From Bacillus sp. ISL-34 (GTDB lineage Bacteria > Bacillota > Bacilli > Bacillales > DSM-1321): a stretch of DNA of 64,000 bases. Every line of letters starts with the position of its first letter. The stretch's first letter is position 1. This document shows, piece after piece, positions 17,801 through 28,380 of this stretch. The notes under the pieces were generated by a model. That model ran no database searches, was not told the DNA's origin, and worked only from the letters and a program-made list of their open reading frames with translations. Both the position numbers and the translations under genes were made by a program. Location of the stretch: the NCBI RefSeq assembly GCF_018613325.1, contig NZ_JAGGQJ010000003.1:144498-208497 (forward strand), in the 5' to 3' direction.

Positions 17801-17875
17801 AATATGGTTTATATAGTTGTCTTCCTATCACACTTTCTCTATAATAAAGGAAATAAACCCTGCTGGAGGTAAGTG

Positions 17876-18367
17876 ATGGCAAAGGAAAATTCATTTGATA
17901 TTGTTTCGAAAGTAGACTTTTCAGAGGTAACGAACGCAGTTACCATGGCTATGAAGGAAATACAGACTCGCTATGATTTTAAAGGGAGTATAAGCAGCAT
18001 CACCATTGAAAAAGAAGACCTGGTTTTAGTATCCGACGATGAATATAAGCTCGAACAGCTGAAGGATGTTCTCATCAGTAAACTCATTAAACGTGACGTA
18101 CCCGTCAAGAACCTGGATTATGGCAAATTAGAAGGAGCTTCTGGCGGAACCGTTCGTCAACGGGCTAAGTTAATTCAAGGCATCGATAAGGAACAAGCAA
18201 AAAAAATCAATACCATCATTAAAAATAGCGGTCTTAAAGTGAAAAGCCAAATCCAGGATGATCAAATCCGTGTTACCGGTAAGAACCGGGATGATTTACA
18301 AGGAATCATTTCCGCGATCCGGGGCGCTGATCTGTCCATTGATGTACAATTCTTAAATTACCGCTAA
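17876..18367 (+). CDS. yitK: YajQ family nucleotide-binding protein
   Basis: 163 residues, beginning [22 protein letters not shown] and including RYDFKGS and the final IDVQFLNYR, diagnostic of YajQ/DUF520. E. coli and Xanthomonas homologues bind nucleotides or cyclic-di-GMP; the role in Bacillus is unknown. The ATG is seven bases after GGAGG; a GTG immediately before it is less likely. Neighbouring yitS matches the B. subtilis region. Confidence 0.9.
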   Translation: MAKENSFDIVSKVDFSEVTNAVTMAMKEIQTRYDFKGSISSITIEKEDLVLVSDDEYKLEQLKDVLISKLIKRDVPVKNLDYGKLEGASGGTVRQRAKLIQGIDKEQAKKINTIIKNSGLKVKSQIQDDQIRVTGKNRDDLQGIISAIRGADLSIDVQFLNYR

Positions 18368-18370
18368 GTA

Positions 18371-18402
18371 TGAGGCCTCACCTGCTTTGGGTGGGTCTTT
18401 TT
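18371..18402. terminator. Terminator after yitK
   Basis: GCCTCACC / GGTGGGTC stem (one wobble) followed by seven T residues. Confidence 0.75.
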
Positions 18403-18489
18403 TTATTTGTTGGAACTGCCTCCATCAGCGGTCATCCCCCCTTTTCCTTTAAATGAATCGCCGACATGGAACATGGAAAGACTAGTCAT
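18403..18489 (-). CDS. Candidate 28-residue glycine-rich small protein
   Basis: Open frame starting ATG ACT AGT and reading FHVGDSFKGKGGMTADGG near its end, with GAAGGGAA just upstream. It ends against the yitK terminator. There is no family recognition and the spacing of the ribosome site is short, so this is only a candidate. Confidence 0.3.
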   Translation of the reverse strand: MTSLSMFHVGDSFKGKGGMTADGGSSNK

Positions 18490-18606
18490 GTTCCCTTCAG
18501 TTAAAACATTAAACAAGATTTATTTTGGTCATTTTTTCCATGTTTTCTTTTTCCAAAAAGAAGGAATAGAAAAAGCGTAGATAAATAAATAGGAGGCGTT
18601 TTAATC

Positions 18607-19482
18607 TTGACTACTCAAAACCAAAATCAGAACAAACAAGGATTTCCCCCTCAACATCAACAGCATCAACCTGGATTGGAAACAAAAATGGAACCGAACC
18701 CCGATTCAGTTAAAGCTGCCTACAAAGGAAGCGGCAAATTAAAAGGTAAAACGGCAATCATAACAGGAGGAGACAGCGGAATCGGTAAATCAGTTGCCAT
18801 TTATTACGCTAAAGAAGGAGCGAATGTGACAGTTGCATACTTGGATGAACACGAGGATGCCAAAGCGACAAAAGAATTGATCGAAAAAGAAGGTCAGAAA
18901 TGCTTACTCATTTCCGGTGATATCGGTGATGAAGCCTTCTGCCAGGATGTCGTCAAAAAAACGGTTGATGAATTTGGCGGTTTGGACATTCTAGTCAACA
19001 ACGCCGGAGAACAGCATGTGCAGACAAGTATCCTTGACATTTCAGCTGAACAATTGGAAAAAACGTTCCGCACGAATATTTTCTCGATGTTCCACTTAAC
19101 TAAAGCTGCATTGAAGCACCTAAAAAAAGGAAGCAGCATCATAAATACAACCTCCATCACAGCCTATCAGGGCAACCCAAAACTAATCGATTACTCTTCA
19201 ACAAAAGGTGCAATACTGGCATTCACAAGAGCCCTGTCGAACTCCATCTCAAAAGATGGCATCAGAGTGAATGGTGTTGCGCCAGGCCCGATCTGGACAC
19301 CGCTGATTCCTGCCTCATTCGGTGAAGAAGATGTTGCCAAATTCGGACAGGATACGCCAATGGGCCGCGCAGGGCAGCCAGAGGAATTAGCACCAGCCTA
19401 TGTATATTTGGCAAGTGATGATTCATCCTATGTCAGCGGACAAGTCATCCATGTGAACGGCGGGACCGTTGTAAACGGATAA
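18607..19482 (+). CDS. SDR-family oxidoreductase, general-stress type (YhdF/YdaD-like)
   Basis: 291 residues. A Gln/His-rich N-terminal tail (about 40 residues) precedes a classical short-chain dehydrogenase: TGGDSGIGKSVA cofactor loop, NNAGEQ, catalytic Ser in TTSITAYQG, and the Y-x3-K pair in YSSTKGAI. The tail and the sequence match the group of Bacillus general-stress dehydrogenases; substrate unknown, NAD(P)-dependent by family. It starts at TTG after TAGGAGG. No firm sigma-B promoter could be assigned upstream. Confidence 0.85.
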   Translation: MTTQNQNQNKQGFPPQHQQHQPGLETKMEPNPDSVKAAYKGSGKLKGKTAIITGGDSGIGKSVAIYYAKEGANVTVAYLDEHEDAKATKELIEKEGQKCLLISGDIGDEAFCQDVVKKTVDEFGGLDILVNNAGEQHVQTSILDISAEQLEKTFRTNIFSMFHLTKAALKHLKKGSSIINTTSITAYQGNPKLIDYSSTKGAILAFTRALSNSISKDGIRVNGVAPGPIWTPLIPASFGEEDVAKFGQDTPMGRAGQPEELAPAYVYLASDDSSYVSGQVIHVNGGTVVNG

Positions 19483-19496
19483 GGCTTTACCTTTTC

Positions 19497-19535
19497 AAAA
19501 GCAGTGGATTTCGCATATTGAAATCCACTGCTTTT
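19497..19535 (+). terminator. Terminator after the SDR gene
   Basis: Perfect 16-bp stem AAAAGCAGTGGATTTC / GAAATCCACTGCTTTT. Confidence 0.88.
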
Positions 19536-19600
19536 CTAATTTCAGGCAGGATATTTCAGGTTAACGCGGAATATATGATTGGGAAGGAGTGGGGTCATTT

Positions 19601-20100
19601 TTGAAAAATATTGCAGTTCCATGGTTCACCGTTCAGGAATTGGACTCGGAAACGTTTGCAATCAGTGAATATGGTCATTGGGAGAAGGTTCATTCCTTTT
19701 TATTACTTAGGGAGACCCGAGCTGCGTTAATCGACACAGGGTTAGGCATCGGTTCGATTAAGCGGATTACAGACCAGCTTACAGATCTTCCGATTATCGT
19801 CCTGACCACACACGTTCATGCGGATCATATTGGCGGTCACGGGGATTATGATACAATTTATGTTCATGGAGATGATGCCATTTGGCTGATCAACGGAATT
19901 GAAGGTTTGTCTTTGGAACAAATAAGAAAGAACATGGCCAGGGATATCACTATACCCATACCCGAATCATTGGATACTTTTACATACAGGCTACCAGGGA
20001 TACCCTGACAGGCTCTTATCGGATGGGGACAAGATTGATCTTGGGAACCGCAGTTTAAGCATTTATCACACGCCTGGACATTCACCTGGCCACATTAGTG
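19601..20100 (+). pseudogene. Broken MBL-fold metallo-hydrolase
   Basis: The first 130 codons encode an MBL N-terminal half with the zinc motif THVHADHIGGH. The frame then closes at 20008. Moving one frame over from about base 19992, the text continues as YQGYPDRLLSDGDKIDLG and HTPGHSPGHI, the expected next zinc-binding stretch. One extra base near 19991 explains the shift. After HSPGHI similarity ends, so the C-terminal third is also deleted, and the locus runs into the malR terminator. Likely start is TTG after AAGGAG. A working product is very unlikely. Confidence 0.85.
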
Positions 20101-20153
20101 AGACACGGAACGGGTGTACATGCATTCAAAAGTTTCAGCGTACATTTCTAGCA

Positions 20154-20187
20154 AAAAAGGGGCATTGCTTTTACTCAATGCCCTTTT
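20154..20187 (-). terminator. Terminator after the LacI-type regulator
   Basis: AAAAGGGGCATTG / CAATGCCCTTTT hairpin just after the regulator stop; T-run on the minus strand. Confidence 0.82.
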
Positions 20188-20190
20188 CGT

Positions 20191-21234
20191 TCAATAAGTC
20201 ATCGCCATCGCGCCTTGCTTGATCGATCTGCAGGAATGCCTTTCCACGAAATGATGTGGAATGATGGTCCCAGCAGGAGCATCTCCGGTCTGCAGCATGT
20301 GAATGATGCCCTTAGCCGCCTGATATCCCAAATCAAAAATATTGATATCTACGGAAGTCAGGGCTGGTAATGACAGTTCAGAGAAAAGAACGTTATTGAA
20401 GCTGACGATTGACATTTCTTCAGGAGTGCGGACTCCCATCTCGCGAAGTGAATGCACGATGCCAAGTGCCATGAGATCATCACTGACCACCAAAGCGGTA
20501 GGTGGTTCATCGATGGATAGTAACCTATTTGCAGCTGCTTGTCCCCCTTCATGCAAAAAATCTTCATGCAGGGTATATTCCGTCCTTCGATCTATTCCGG
20601 CCCTCTTCAATGCCCGTTCATATCCTGATAAGCGATCAACGGTCATCACAAGGGTTACATCACCTCCGATGAATCCAATCCTTTCATGTCCTAGCTGTAT
20701 GAGGTAATCCGTTGCCTGTTCGGCAGCCAAGACATTATCATTATCAACATATGTTATCTCCTCGATGTAATCATAGGGCTTCCCAATGATCACAAATGGA
20801 AACGCCCTTGCTCTCAAATAGGTCAGAATGTGATCGTTCATCCTTGAATACATCAGGATTATTCCATCAACCATCCCCCCCTGCACCATATTCACTACTC
20901 CTTCGTAGATTTCATCTTCGGTTTTTCCCGTGCTTAGCAACAGGGAATAGTGGTTTTCCTGAGCTCCCTCACTTAGTCCCTGGAGGATTGTCGGAAAAAA
21001 TGGATTTTGATAATAATCATTTGACGAACTTGGCATTACCAAGCCAATGATCCTTGTCGATTGATTGGCAAGACTACGTGCAATGAAGTTTGGATGGTAT
21101 CCTAATTTAGTCATCGCCTTACGTACCCGTACCTTTGTTTTTTCACTTATCCGAGGATTGTTTGCAATCACTCGAGAAACTGTTGAAGGAGCAACATTCG
21201 CTAGCTGTGCCACATCTTTTATTGTGATGGCCAT
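20191..21234 (-). CDS. malR: LacI-family repressor, probable maltose regulator
   Basis: 347 residues. N-terminal HTH plus hinge (ITIKDVAQLANVAPSTVSRVIANNPRIS, then KLGYHPNFIARSLA) and a periplasmic-binding-like ligand domain. Its position at the head of a maltodextrin locus makes MalR the best name; binding of maltose is inferred. The ATG after GAGGGGAAATGC is chosen over an upstream start because it begins exactly at the family's N-terminus. The 320 bases upstream to the malL stop hold no gene, only the malL terminator. Confidence 0.8.
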   Translation of the reverse strand: MAITIKDVAQLANVAPSTVSRVIANNPRISEKTKVRVRKAMTKLGYHPNFIARSLANQSTRIIGLVMPSSSNDYYQNPFFPTILQGLSEGAQENHYSLLLSTGKTEDEIYEGVVNMVQGGMVDGIILMYSRMNDHILTYLRARAFPFVIIGKPYDYIEEITYVDNDNVLAAEQATDYLIQLGHERIGFIGGDVTLVMTVDRLSGYERALKRAGIDRRTEYTLHEDFLHEGGQAAANRLLSIDEPPTALVVSDDLMALGIVHSLREMGVRTPEEMSIVSFNNVLFSELSLPALTSVDINIFDLGYQAAKGIIHMLQTGDAPAGTIIPHHFVERHSCRSIKQGAMAMTY

Positions 21235-21454
21235 GCATTTCCCCTCTCCCCTCTTAGCCTTTATTGACTTCATTTTTAAAAAAGGTGAATACCAATAAAC
21301 ACTTCTCTAATATTTGTTTTATATTTATACATTTTGTATGTATTCATAATACACTCAGTTCAATAGTTATATCCATACTTTTTTTAATGTTTGTTCAATT
21401 TTTCAGAAAATACTTACTTTTCCGTTTTTTTCATCCATGTTTTAAAATTCAAAA

Positions 21455-21479
21455 AGAAGCTGATGTATGATCAGCTTCT
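21455..21479 (-). terminator. Terminator after malL
   Basis: 10-bp stem AGAAGCTGAT / ATCAGCTTCT with five T residues on the minus strand, 80 bases beyond the malL stop. Confidence 0.8.
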
Positions 21480-21555
21480 AAATAAAAGACAGGTCTATTT
21501 GGAATCAAGAAGTCAGACGACTAACTACATAGGTTTTAAGCTAATTCCCAAGAAA

Positions 21556-23205
21556 TCAATAACGATATATCCTCGTTTCATATGGACGTAAATCAATAAG
21601 GGACACCTCAGGACAATCCTCATAATTAGCTAGTAAAAGTTCCATTTCCCCCCAATAAGAAAGGTCAATTTGGTGGTGATTCATACTAAAGTTACATACT
21701 ACCATCACTGAATTATCATTCATATTTCTTGTATAAATATAAAGTTCAGGATGATCTTCCCATAACAATTCATATTCCCCATAAACGAGGACCTGATGTT
21801 TTTTTCGAAGTTCAATCATCTTTTTATAAAAATGATAAATGGATGACGGGTCATTTTTCTGCTGTTCTACATTAATGGCGCGATAATTGGGATTAACCTT
21901 CATCCAAGGTGTTCCGTGCGTGAATCCGCCATTTTCAAAATCATTCCATTGCATCGGTGTTCGTGAATTATCACGGCCGCTATGCCATATAATGTTCATG
22001 ATTTCATCATGAGGACGACCTTTCGAGGTCTCTATCCGGTAAAAGTTTTTCATTCCGACATCATCATAATCATCAATCGAATCAAATTGGACATTCGTCA
22101 TGCCAATTTCCTGACCTTGATATATAAAAGGTGTCCCTTGCATGAAAAAGTATAGGGCCCCAATCATTTTTGCGCTTTCCAACCAATATTGATGATCATT
22201 TCCCCAGGTGGATACACTTCTTGGCTGGTCATGATTTTCAAAAAACAAAGCATTCCATCCTTTGTTTTTCAGCCCCTTTTGCCATTTGGTCATTGTGCGC
22301 TTTAACCCTTGAACATCAACATCGTGATTCTGTCCCCTATTCCAAAGTCCGAGATGTTCAAATTGAAAGATCATATTGAACTTCCCATTCGATTCCCCGA
22401 CCCATTCTTCCGCCTGCTCAATCCTGACGCCATTGGCCTCACCGACCGTCATGATATCATACTTAGAGAAAGTCTCTTCCTTCAACTCCTGAAGGTAATC
22501 CAGGATCCCGTCCTGATTGGTATGCATTTCAAACGCAGGTACATACTGATGCCAATAGGGATTGGGCATATCCGGGAGGCCATCACGCTTATGAATATGC
22601 GTGATCGCATCAATCCGGAAGCCATCAATTCCCTTATCGAGCCACCAATTGACCATCTCATATAATGCCTTTCGCACATCAGTATTTTTCCAGTTTAAGT
22701 CTGGCTGCTTTTCGGCAAATAAATGTAAATAGTATTGATTGGTCCTTTCATCGAATTTCCAGGCACTTCCGGAAAAGATGCTTTCCCAATTATTAGGTTC
22801 GCGGCCGTCCTGCCCATCCCTCCATATATACCAATCCCGTTTCGGATTATCGCGGGACGAACGTGACTCGACGAACCAAGGGTGCTCATCACTTGTATGA
22901 TTCAAAACAAGATCGAGTATAACCTTCATCCCACGTCCGTGAACATCTTTCAATAACAGATCAATATCCTCGATTGAACCGAATTCATCGGAAACTGCTT
23001 GATAATCACTAATATCATAGCCATTATCCGCATTGGGTGATTTATAAAATGGACAAATCCAAATGACATCTATCCCCAAATCCTGCAGATAGTCAAGCTT
23101 TGAAATCAATCCTTTTATATCTCCGATTCCATCACCATTACTATCCATGAAACTGCGCGGGTATATTTGATAGCAAACCGCTTCTTTCCACCAGGTCTTA
23201 TTCAT
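21556..23205 (-). CDS. malL: Oligo-1,6-glucosidase / alpha-glucosidase (GH13)
   Basis: 549 residues, cytosolic (no signal). Catalytic GH13 regions are intact: DLVLNHTSDEH (I), DGFRIDAITHI with the nucleophile Asp (II), TVGEANG with the acid Glu (III), and FFENHDQPR (IV). The N-terminus WWKEAVCYQIYPRSFMDSNGDGIGD is typical of the GH13_31 oligo-1,6-glucosidases. It hydrolyses imported isomaltose or maltodextrins to glucose. Start ATG follows GGGAGG. Downstream of the dead GH13 protein gene by 79 bases, probably one operon. Confidence 0.93.
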   Translation of the reverse strand: MNKTWWKEAVCYQIYPRSFMDSNGDGIGDIKGLISKLDYLQDLGIDVIWICPFYKSPNADNGYDISDYQAVSDEFGSIEDIDLLLKDVHGRGMKVILDLVLNHTSDEHPWFVESRSSRDNPKRDWYIWRDGQDGREPNNWESIFSGSAWKFDERTNQYYLHLFAEKQPDLNWKNTDVRKALYEMVNWWLDKGIDGFRIDAITHIHKRDGLPDMPNPYWHQYVPAFEMHTNQDGILDYLQELKEETFSKYDIMTVGEANGVRIEQAEEWVGESNGKFNMIFQFEHLGLWNRGQNHDVDVQGLKRTMTKWQKGLKNKGWNALFFENHDQPRSVSTWGNDHQYWLESAKMIGALYFFMQGTPFIYQGQEIGMTNVQFDSIDDYDDVGMKNFYRIETSKGRPHDEIMNIIWHSGRDNSRTPMQWNDFENGGFTHGTPWMKVNPNYRAINVEQQKNDPSSIYHFYKKMIELRKKHQVLVYGEYELLWEDHPELYIYTRNMNDNSVMVVCNFSMNHHQIDLSYWGEMELLLANYEDCPEVSLIDLRPYETRIYRY

Positions 23206-23284
23206 GCTGTAACCTCCCGATCCTGTTTTCCACAAAGCCTAAGGGACAATGTTTGGCGGTTACCGACAATCGAGAGGCATATGA

Positions 23285-24820
23285 TTATTTTGATTGGTTC
23301 CGTTTTGAACGCTTAATAACCAAAGCAATGAATATACCAAAAATAAGAAGAACCAATCCTATAACTAACAGGTAAGGAATATTAATAATCGACTTAGGTG
23401 ACAGCGTGTAGACTTCTGTCGTCTCCCTGTCGATTACGATAGAGTAACTGTTGTCCTTACTGCGGACCAGATCCCCATTCAGCATACCTCTCAATTCTTT
23501 ATTACTTTCAAGTTCTTTATCAGTAAGGTTTATCGTTTGAGTTTCAGTCGTATTGTTCATGGCGACGACAATCGTTTCATCACCATATACACGCTTGAAT
23601 ACCGAAGTTCCTCCTTTTTCATATAAAAGCTCCATATCCCCTTTTACCAATGCCGGGTACATGTCTCTGAGATCAGAAAGCTTTGTTATATATTCCACCA
23701 ATTCCTGTTCTGTCTTAAAATTCATCAACTTATGATTATCCGGGGCAATATCGCCATTTAAGGCAATTTCAGATCCATAAAATACGATTGGCACCCCTGG
23801 CATCGTATATAGATACGACAGCGCCATTCTCCATCTGGAACCTGGATTTTCGTTATGATCGGCTGCATCCTTTGTAAAACGGGGCATTCCCTGTGTATCC
23901 ATGAACAATGCCTGATGGGCATTGCCCCCTAATTCATCTTCGCTTTTCGCAAACGCATTGAAAACAGGTTTCAATTCTTTATCGGGTGCAGCAAATGCTT
24001 CCCGTAGCTCTGTATTTTGCGGATAAGCCATAAAAGCATCGATACCCGTCTCCTTGTAGCTTGAAATCAATTCGGCATCACCTTGTACATCGCCGATTGT
24101 ATAGAAATTTGATTTTTCAGATTTAACTGCATCCACAAATTCCTTCCAAAAATCTTTTGCTACGTATTGCACTTTATTTATACGGTATCCATCAATATCG
24201 GTTTCCGTTATCCACCATTTGGCAGCATCAAGTAAATATTTCCTTGTTTCCTCATTATCTTGATTCAAATCGGGAAGACCATCGACCCAACCTGTTTCCA
24301 AATCCGTTTGGCTACCGTCCTTGGAAATCTTTTTTTCTTCATGGAACCAATCTTGTTTTTTTGGATCGGTCAGCCAAGTGGAGTCAGGACCCACATTATT
24401 TGCTTGAAAATCAATGATCACCTTCATATCGCGTTCATGTGCCTCATTCACGAGTTTTTTAAACTCTTTCATTGTCCCATAGTGTTTATCCGTTTTATAA
24501 AAATCGGCCACCCAATCGCCATGATAGCCATTTTCATCATTAGCGAAAATCGGTGAAAGGATGATAGCGGTATATCCCATATCTTTTAAATAATTAAGTT
24601 TCTTCGTGACGCCTTCGAAATCCCCACCATTAAACGTTGAAGGGTCATTCACGTTCGCATCTCCATTATTTTGAGTATTCCCATCGAAAAATCTGTCGAC
24701 CAATAATGAATATACGATTTCGTCCTTCCAAGTTCGTTGTTCTTTTTCAGCTGCTCCTACTGGAATGGCGTAAAAAAGAAGCAACGGAATTAAAGCGAGT
24801 GATAACACTCTTTTTCTCAT
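23285..24820 (-). CDS. Membrane-anchored GH13 homologue lacking catalytic residues
   Basis: 511 residues. A signal peptide (LSLALIPLLLFYAIPVGAA, about 1-24), an alpha-amylase-like barrel and a C-terminal all-beta segment, and a C-terminal membrane helix near 480-503 followed by KRSKRNQSK, so it should face the cell exterior on a C-terminal anchor. Fold landmarks remain, but every catalytic residue is altered: region I DFQANN has Asn for His; region II GYRIN has Asn215 for the nucleophile Asp; region III IGD has Asp244 for Glu; region IV MDTQG has Gln310-Gly311 for His-Asp. Codons were checked on the DNA. It should bind rather than cut glucan. Start ATG follows AGGAGGAG. Annotation pipelines would call it alpha-amylase. 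Confidence 0.88.
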   Translation of the reverse strand: MRKRVLSLALIPLLLFYAIPVGAAEKEQRTWKDEIVYSLLVDRFFDGNTQNNGDANVNDPSTFNGGDFEGVTKKLNYLKDMGYTAIILSPIFANDENGYHGDWVADFYKTDKHYGTMKEFKKLVNEAHERDMKVIIDFQANNVGPDSTWLTDPKKQDWFHEEKKISKDGSQTDLETGWVDGLPDLNQDNEETRKYLLDAAKWWITETDIDGYRINKVQYVAKDFWKEFVDAVKSEKSNFYTIGDVQGDAELISSYKETGIDAFMAYPQNTELREAFAAPDKELKPVFNAFAKSEDELGGNAHQALFMDTQGMPRFTKDAADHNENPGSRWRMALSYLYTMPGVPIVFYGSEIALNGDIAPDNHKLMNFKTEQELVEYITKLSDLRDMYPALVKGDMELLYEKGGTSVFKRVYGDETIVVAMNNTTETQTINLTDKELESNKELRGMLNGDLVRSKDNSYSIVIDRETTEVYTLSPKSIINIPYLLVIGLVLLIFGIFIALVIKRSKRNQSK

Positions 24821-24867
24821 ATCCGCTCTCCTCCTAGCTATCTCTTTACGCCTTTAAGATTAGCCTT

Positions 24868-24885
24868 TTGACCCCTTAACGTCAA
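24868..24885. promoter_or_regulatory. Inverted repeat at a possible promoter upstream of the dead GH13 gene
   Basis: TTGAC-N8-GTCAA palindrome. On the minus strand its first half doubles as a -35 (TTGACG) with a weak TAATCT 17 bases on. Could be an operator, for example of the LacI-type regulator. Confidence 0.3.
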
Positions 24886-24970
24886 ATCCAATTTATAAAA
24901 AACTTTACACTAAAGGGACAAACTGGGGATACTGGTCATGGTTACTGAATTGGAAAAAGGCAGAATATGA

Positions 24971-26221
24971 TTAACGTTCTTTTTTTATCGTCTTAACCGC
25001 TTTATTCAAGGCCCTTTTTGGTTTTGCTTTTTGAGTGGTCATCTCATCCATGGCTGAATTCATCGGTCCCCATACCTTAATCATTTCCGGAATATTCGGC
25101 ACTGGTTCGGCGTATTGTAATTGTATGCTTAAGGCTTGTGCCCTTTCATTTTCATTGATTGCAGCATTATGTTTGATTGATTTATTAGGAGGGATTTCCC
25201 CTGTTAAATCATAACGCTGCATTGCATTATCATCATTTGTCAAATATTCAACTAACTTCGTAGACCAATAAGGATGTTGTGTGAATGCTGTTACATGCCA
25301 GCCTTTGATTTCCATGAACGTTTTCATTGGCTGGCCATTGGGCAATTCGGGCATTGGGGCAATTCCTGTATCCTTTCGCTCTGTAAATGAGTTCCCATCA
25401 CTCATGATAGAAGCCAAATTCCCTTGTATGAACAACTTCTCGATCGCTGCCTTGTCGCCTTTAGGAATCAAACCCGCCCTATACCATTTTTGGATGTACG
25501 CAGCCCCTTTTATGGCACCCTTATTATTCAAACCAATGTCCGAAGGGTCTAGTTTTCCATTCTTATCTTTAAATATATAACCGCCCATTCCAGCCATTAC
25601 TCCATACGAATCATGGAAATCATTCCATTTGGCATAGTAACCATGCACGTTACCTTTTCTTAATGCCTTCGCCTTTTTATAAAGGTCATTCATCGTCTCA
25701 GGGGCCTTCGCCATCAATTTTTTATTATAAAAGAAAACGGATGTATTTACGGATTTTGGCAATCCAAACACCTTATCTTGATACATTTCCCCCCTAATTG
25801 AAGGTTCAATGAAGGCATTCAATACCCCGTCTTTCACCTTCATTTCCTGAATCAAGCCTTCCTTCACGATTTGCCCGACTTTTTCATGAGAAAAAGTTAC
25901 GACATCCGGGGCCTTTCCGTTCCCGATTGGTCCATCACGACGAAGCCGCTCATACATCTCGGTAGCTATTTCAAGCTCTTCATGCTCGACATTGATTTCA
26001 TATTCTTTTTCAAAAGCTTCAATAACCGGCTTTAGGGCCTCCGCTTTACCTTTTTCCTCCCAAATGATCAATTTTTCCGGCTTCGCTTCATTGCTGGCTT
26101 CGTCTTCTTTTTTCTTATTTTCTTTCACTGCTTCATTTTCCAAATCTGAACTGGTACCACAAGCACTTACACTAACGATCAAAAACATGGACATGAACAA
26201 ATGAAAAATCAGCTTCTTCAC
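24971..26221 (-). CDS. malE: Maltodextrin-binding lipoprotein (ABC solute-binding protein)
   Basis: 416 residues. Signal peptide with lipobox VSAC; the mature protein begins with Cys21 and a charged Glu/Lys linker. The body is a type-1 extracellular binding protein resembling maltose-binding proteins (KLIIWEEKG start, PDVVTFSHEKVGQIVKEGLI, YGLPKSVNT-like FGLPKSVNT, SFMEIKGWHVTAF-like region). Should capture maltodextrin at the membrane surface. No MalF, MalG or MalK is in the window, so the permease must be elsewhere or lost. GTG start after AAAGGAG. Its promoter carries a cre site. Confidence 0.85.
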   Translation of the reverse strand: MKKLIFHLFMSMFLIVSVSACGTSSDLENEAVKENKKKEDEASNEAKPEKLIIWEEKGKAEALKPVIEAFEKEYEINVEHEELEIATEMYERLRRDGPIGNGKAPDVVTFSHEKVGQIVKEGLIQEMKVKDGVLNAFIEPSIRGEMYQDKVFGLPKSVNTSVFFYNKKLMAKAPETMNDLYKKAKALRKGNVHGYYAKWNDFHDSYGVMAGMGGYIFKDKNGKLDPSDIGLNNKGAIKGAAYIQKWYRAGLIPKGDKAAIEKLFIQGNLASIMSDGNSFTERKDTGIAPMPELPNGQPMKTFMEIKGWHVTAFTQHPYWSTKLVEYLTNDDNAMQRYDLTGEIPPNKSIKHNAAINENERAQALSIQLQYAEPVPNIPEMIKVWGPMNSAMDEMTTQKAKPKRALNKAVKTIKKER

Positions 26222-26315
26222 TTTTATTCTCCTTTTTAAAATGTTTATTCTATCATGTCCAAAAGCGCCAAATAATACTGTTTTTTCAGTTCAGTCATTC
26301 AAATAAAGCCACTTT

Positions 26316-26330
26316 ATGAAAGCGGTACCA
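26316..26330. promoter_or_regulatory. cre site (CcpA operator)
   Basis: ATGAAAGCGGTACCA fits the cre consensus WTGNAANCGNWNNCW at all fixed positions. It lies about 15-30 bases downstream of the predicted malE promoter -10, a repressing position. Confidence 0.75.
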
Positions 26331-26344
26331 AAGCTATTGTTATC

Positions 26345-26372
26345 ATTATATGAACGGCTTTGATTTTTACAA
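26345..26372 (-). promoter_or_regulatory. Probable sigma-A promoter of malE
   Basis: Minus strand TTGTAA, 16-base spacer, TATAAT. Perfect -10; -35 4 of 6. The cre site follows directly downstream. Confidence 0.55.
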
Positions 26373-26585
26373 CATTTTCCTTGGTGTATTTATTTCCTTG
26401 TAGTGATGAACACTTTTTGTTATTTTTTAGTTAATAAGTGCTTCTTTCAATTGAAATAGGGTATATAACCATATTGAAAAAACACTTAACCTGGCTAGTG
26501 CAGCATCATAGAGATCCCCCTCATAAACAGCTGGAAGTTTCCTTTTTCACATCCCCAAATACTTATAGAATTGGAGTGGTTTTAA

Positions 26586-28337
<1,752 letters not shown>

Positions 28338-28343
28338 GGCAAT

Positions 28344-28377
28344 GAAAACGGGGCAATGAAAATCATCCGCCCCGTTT
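28344..28377. terminator. Bidirectional terminator
   Basis: Stem AAAACGGGGC / GCCCCGTTTT between the convergent neopullulanase and asnO, flanked by T-runs. Confidence 0.85.
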
Positions 28378-28380
28378 TTT

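Noticed and set aside
18540..18590. Possible sigma-B promoter of the SDR gene
   Set aside because: GTTTTC and GGAATA with 15-base spacing match the sigma-B consensus too poorly.
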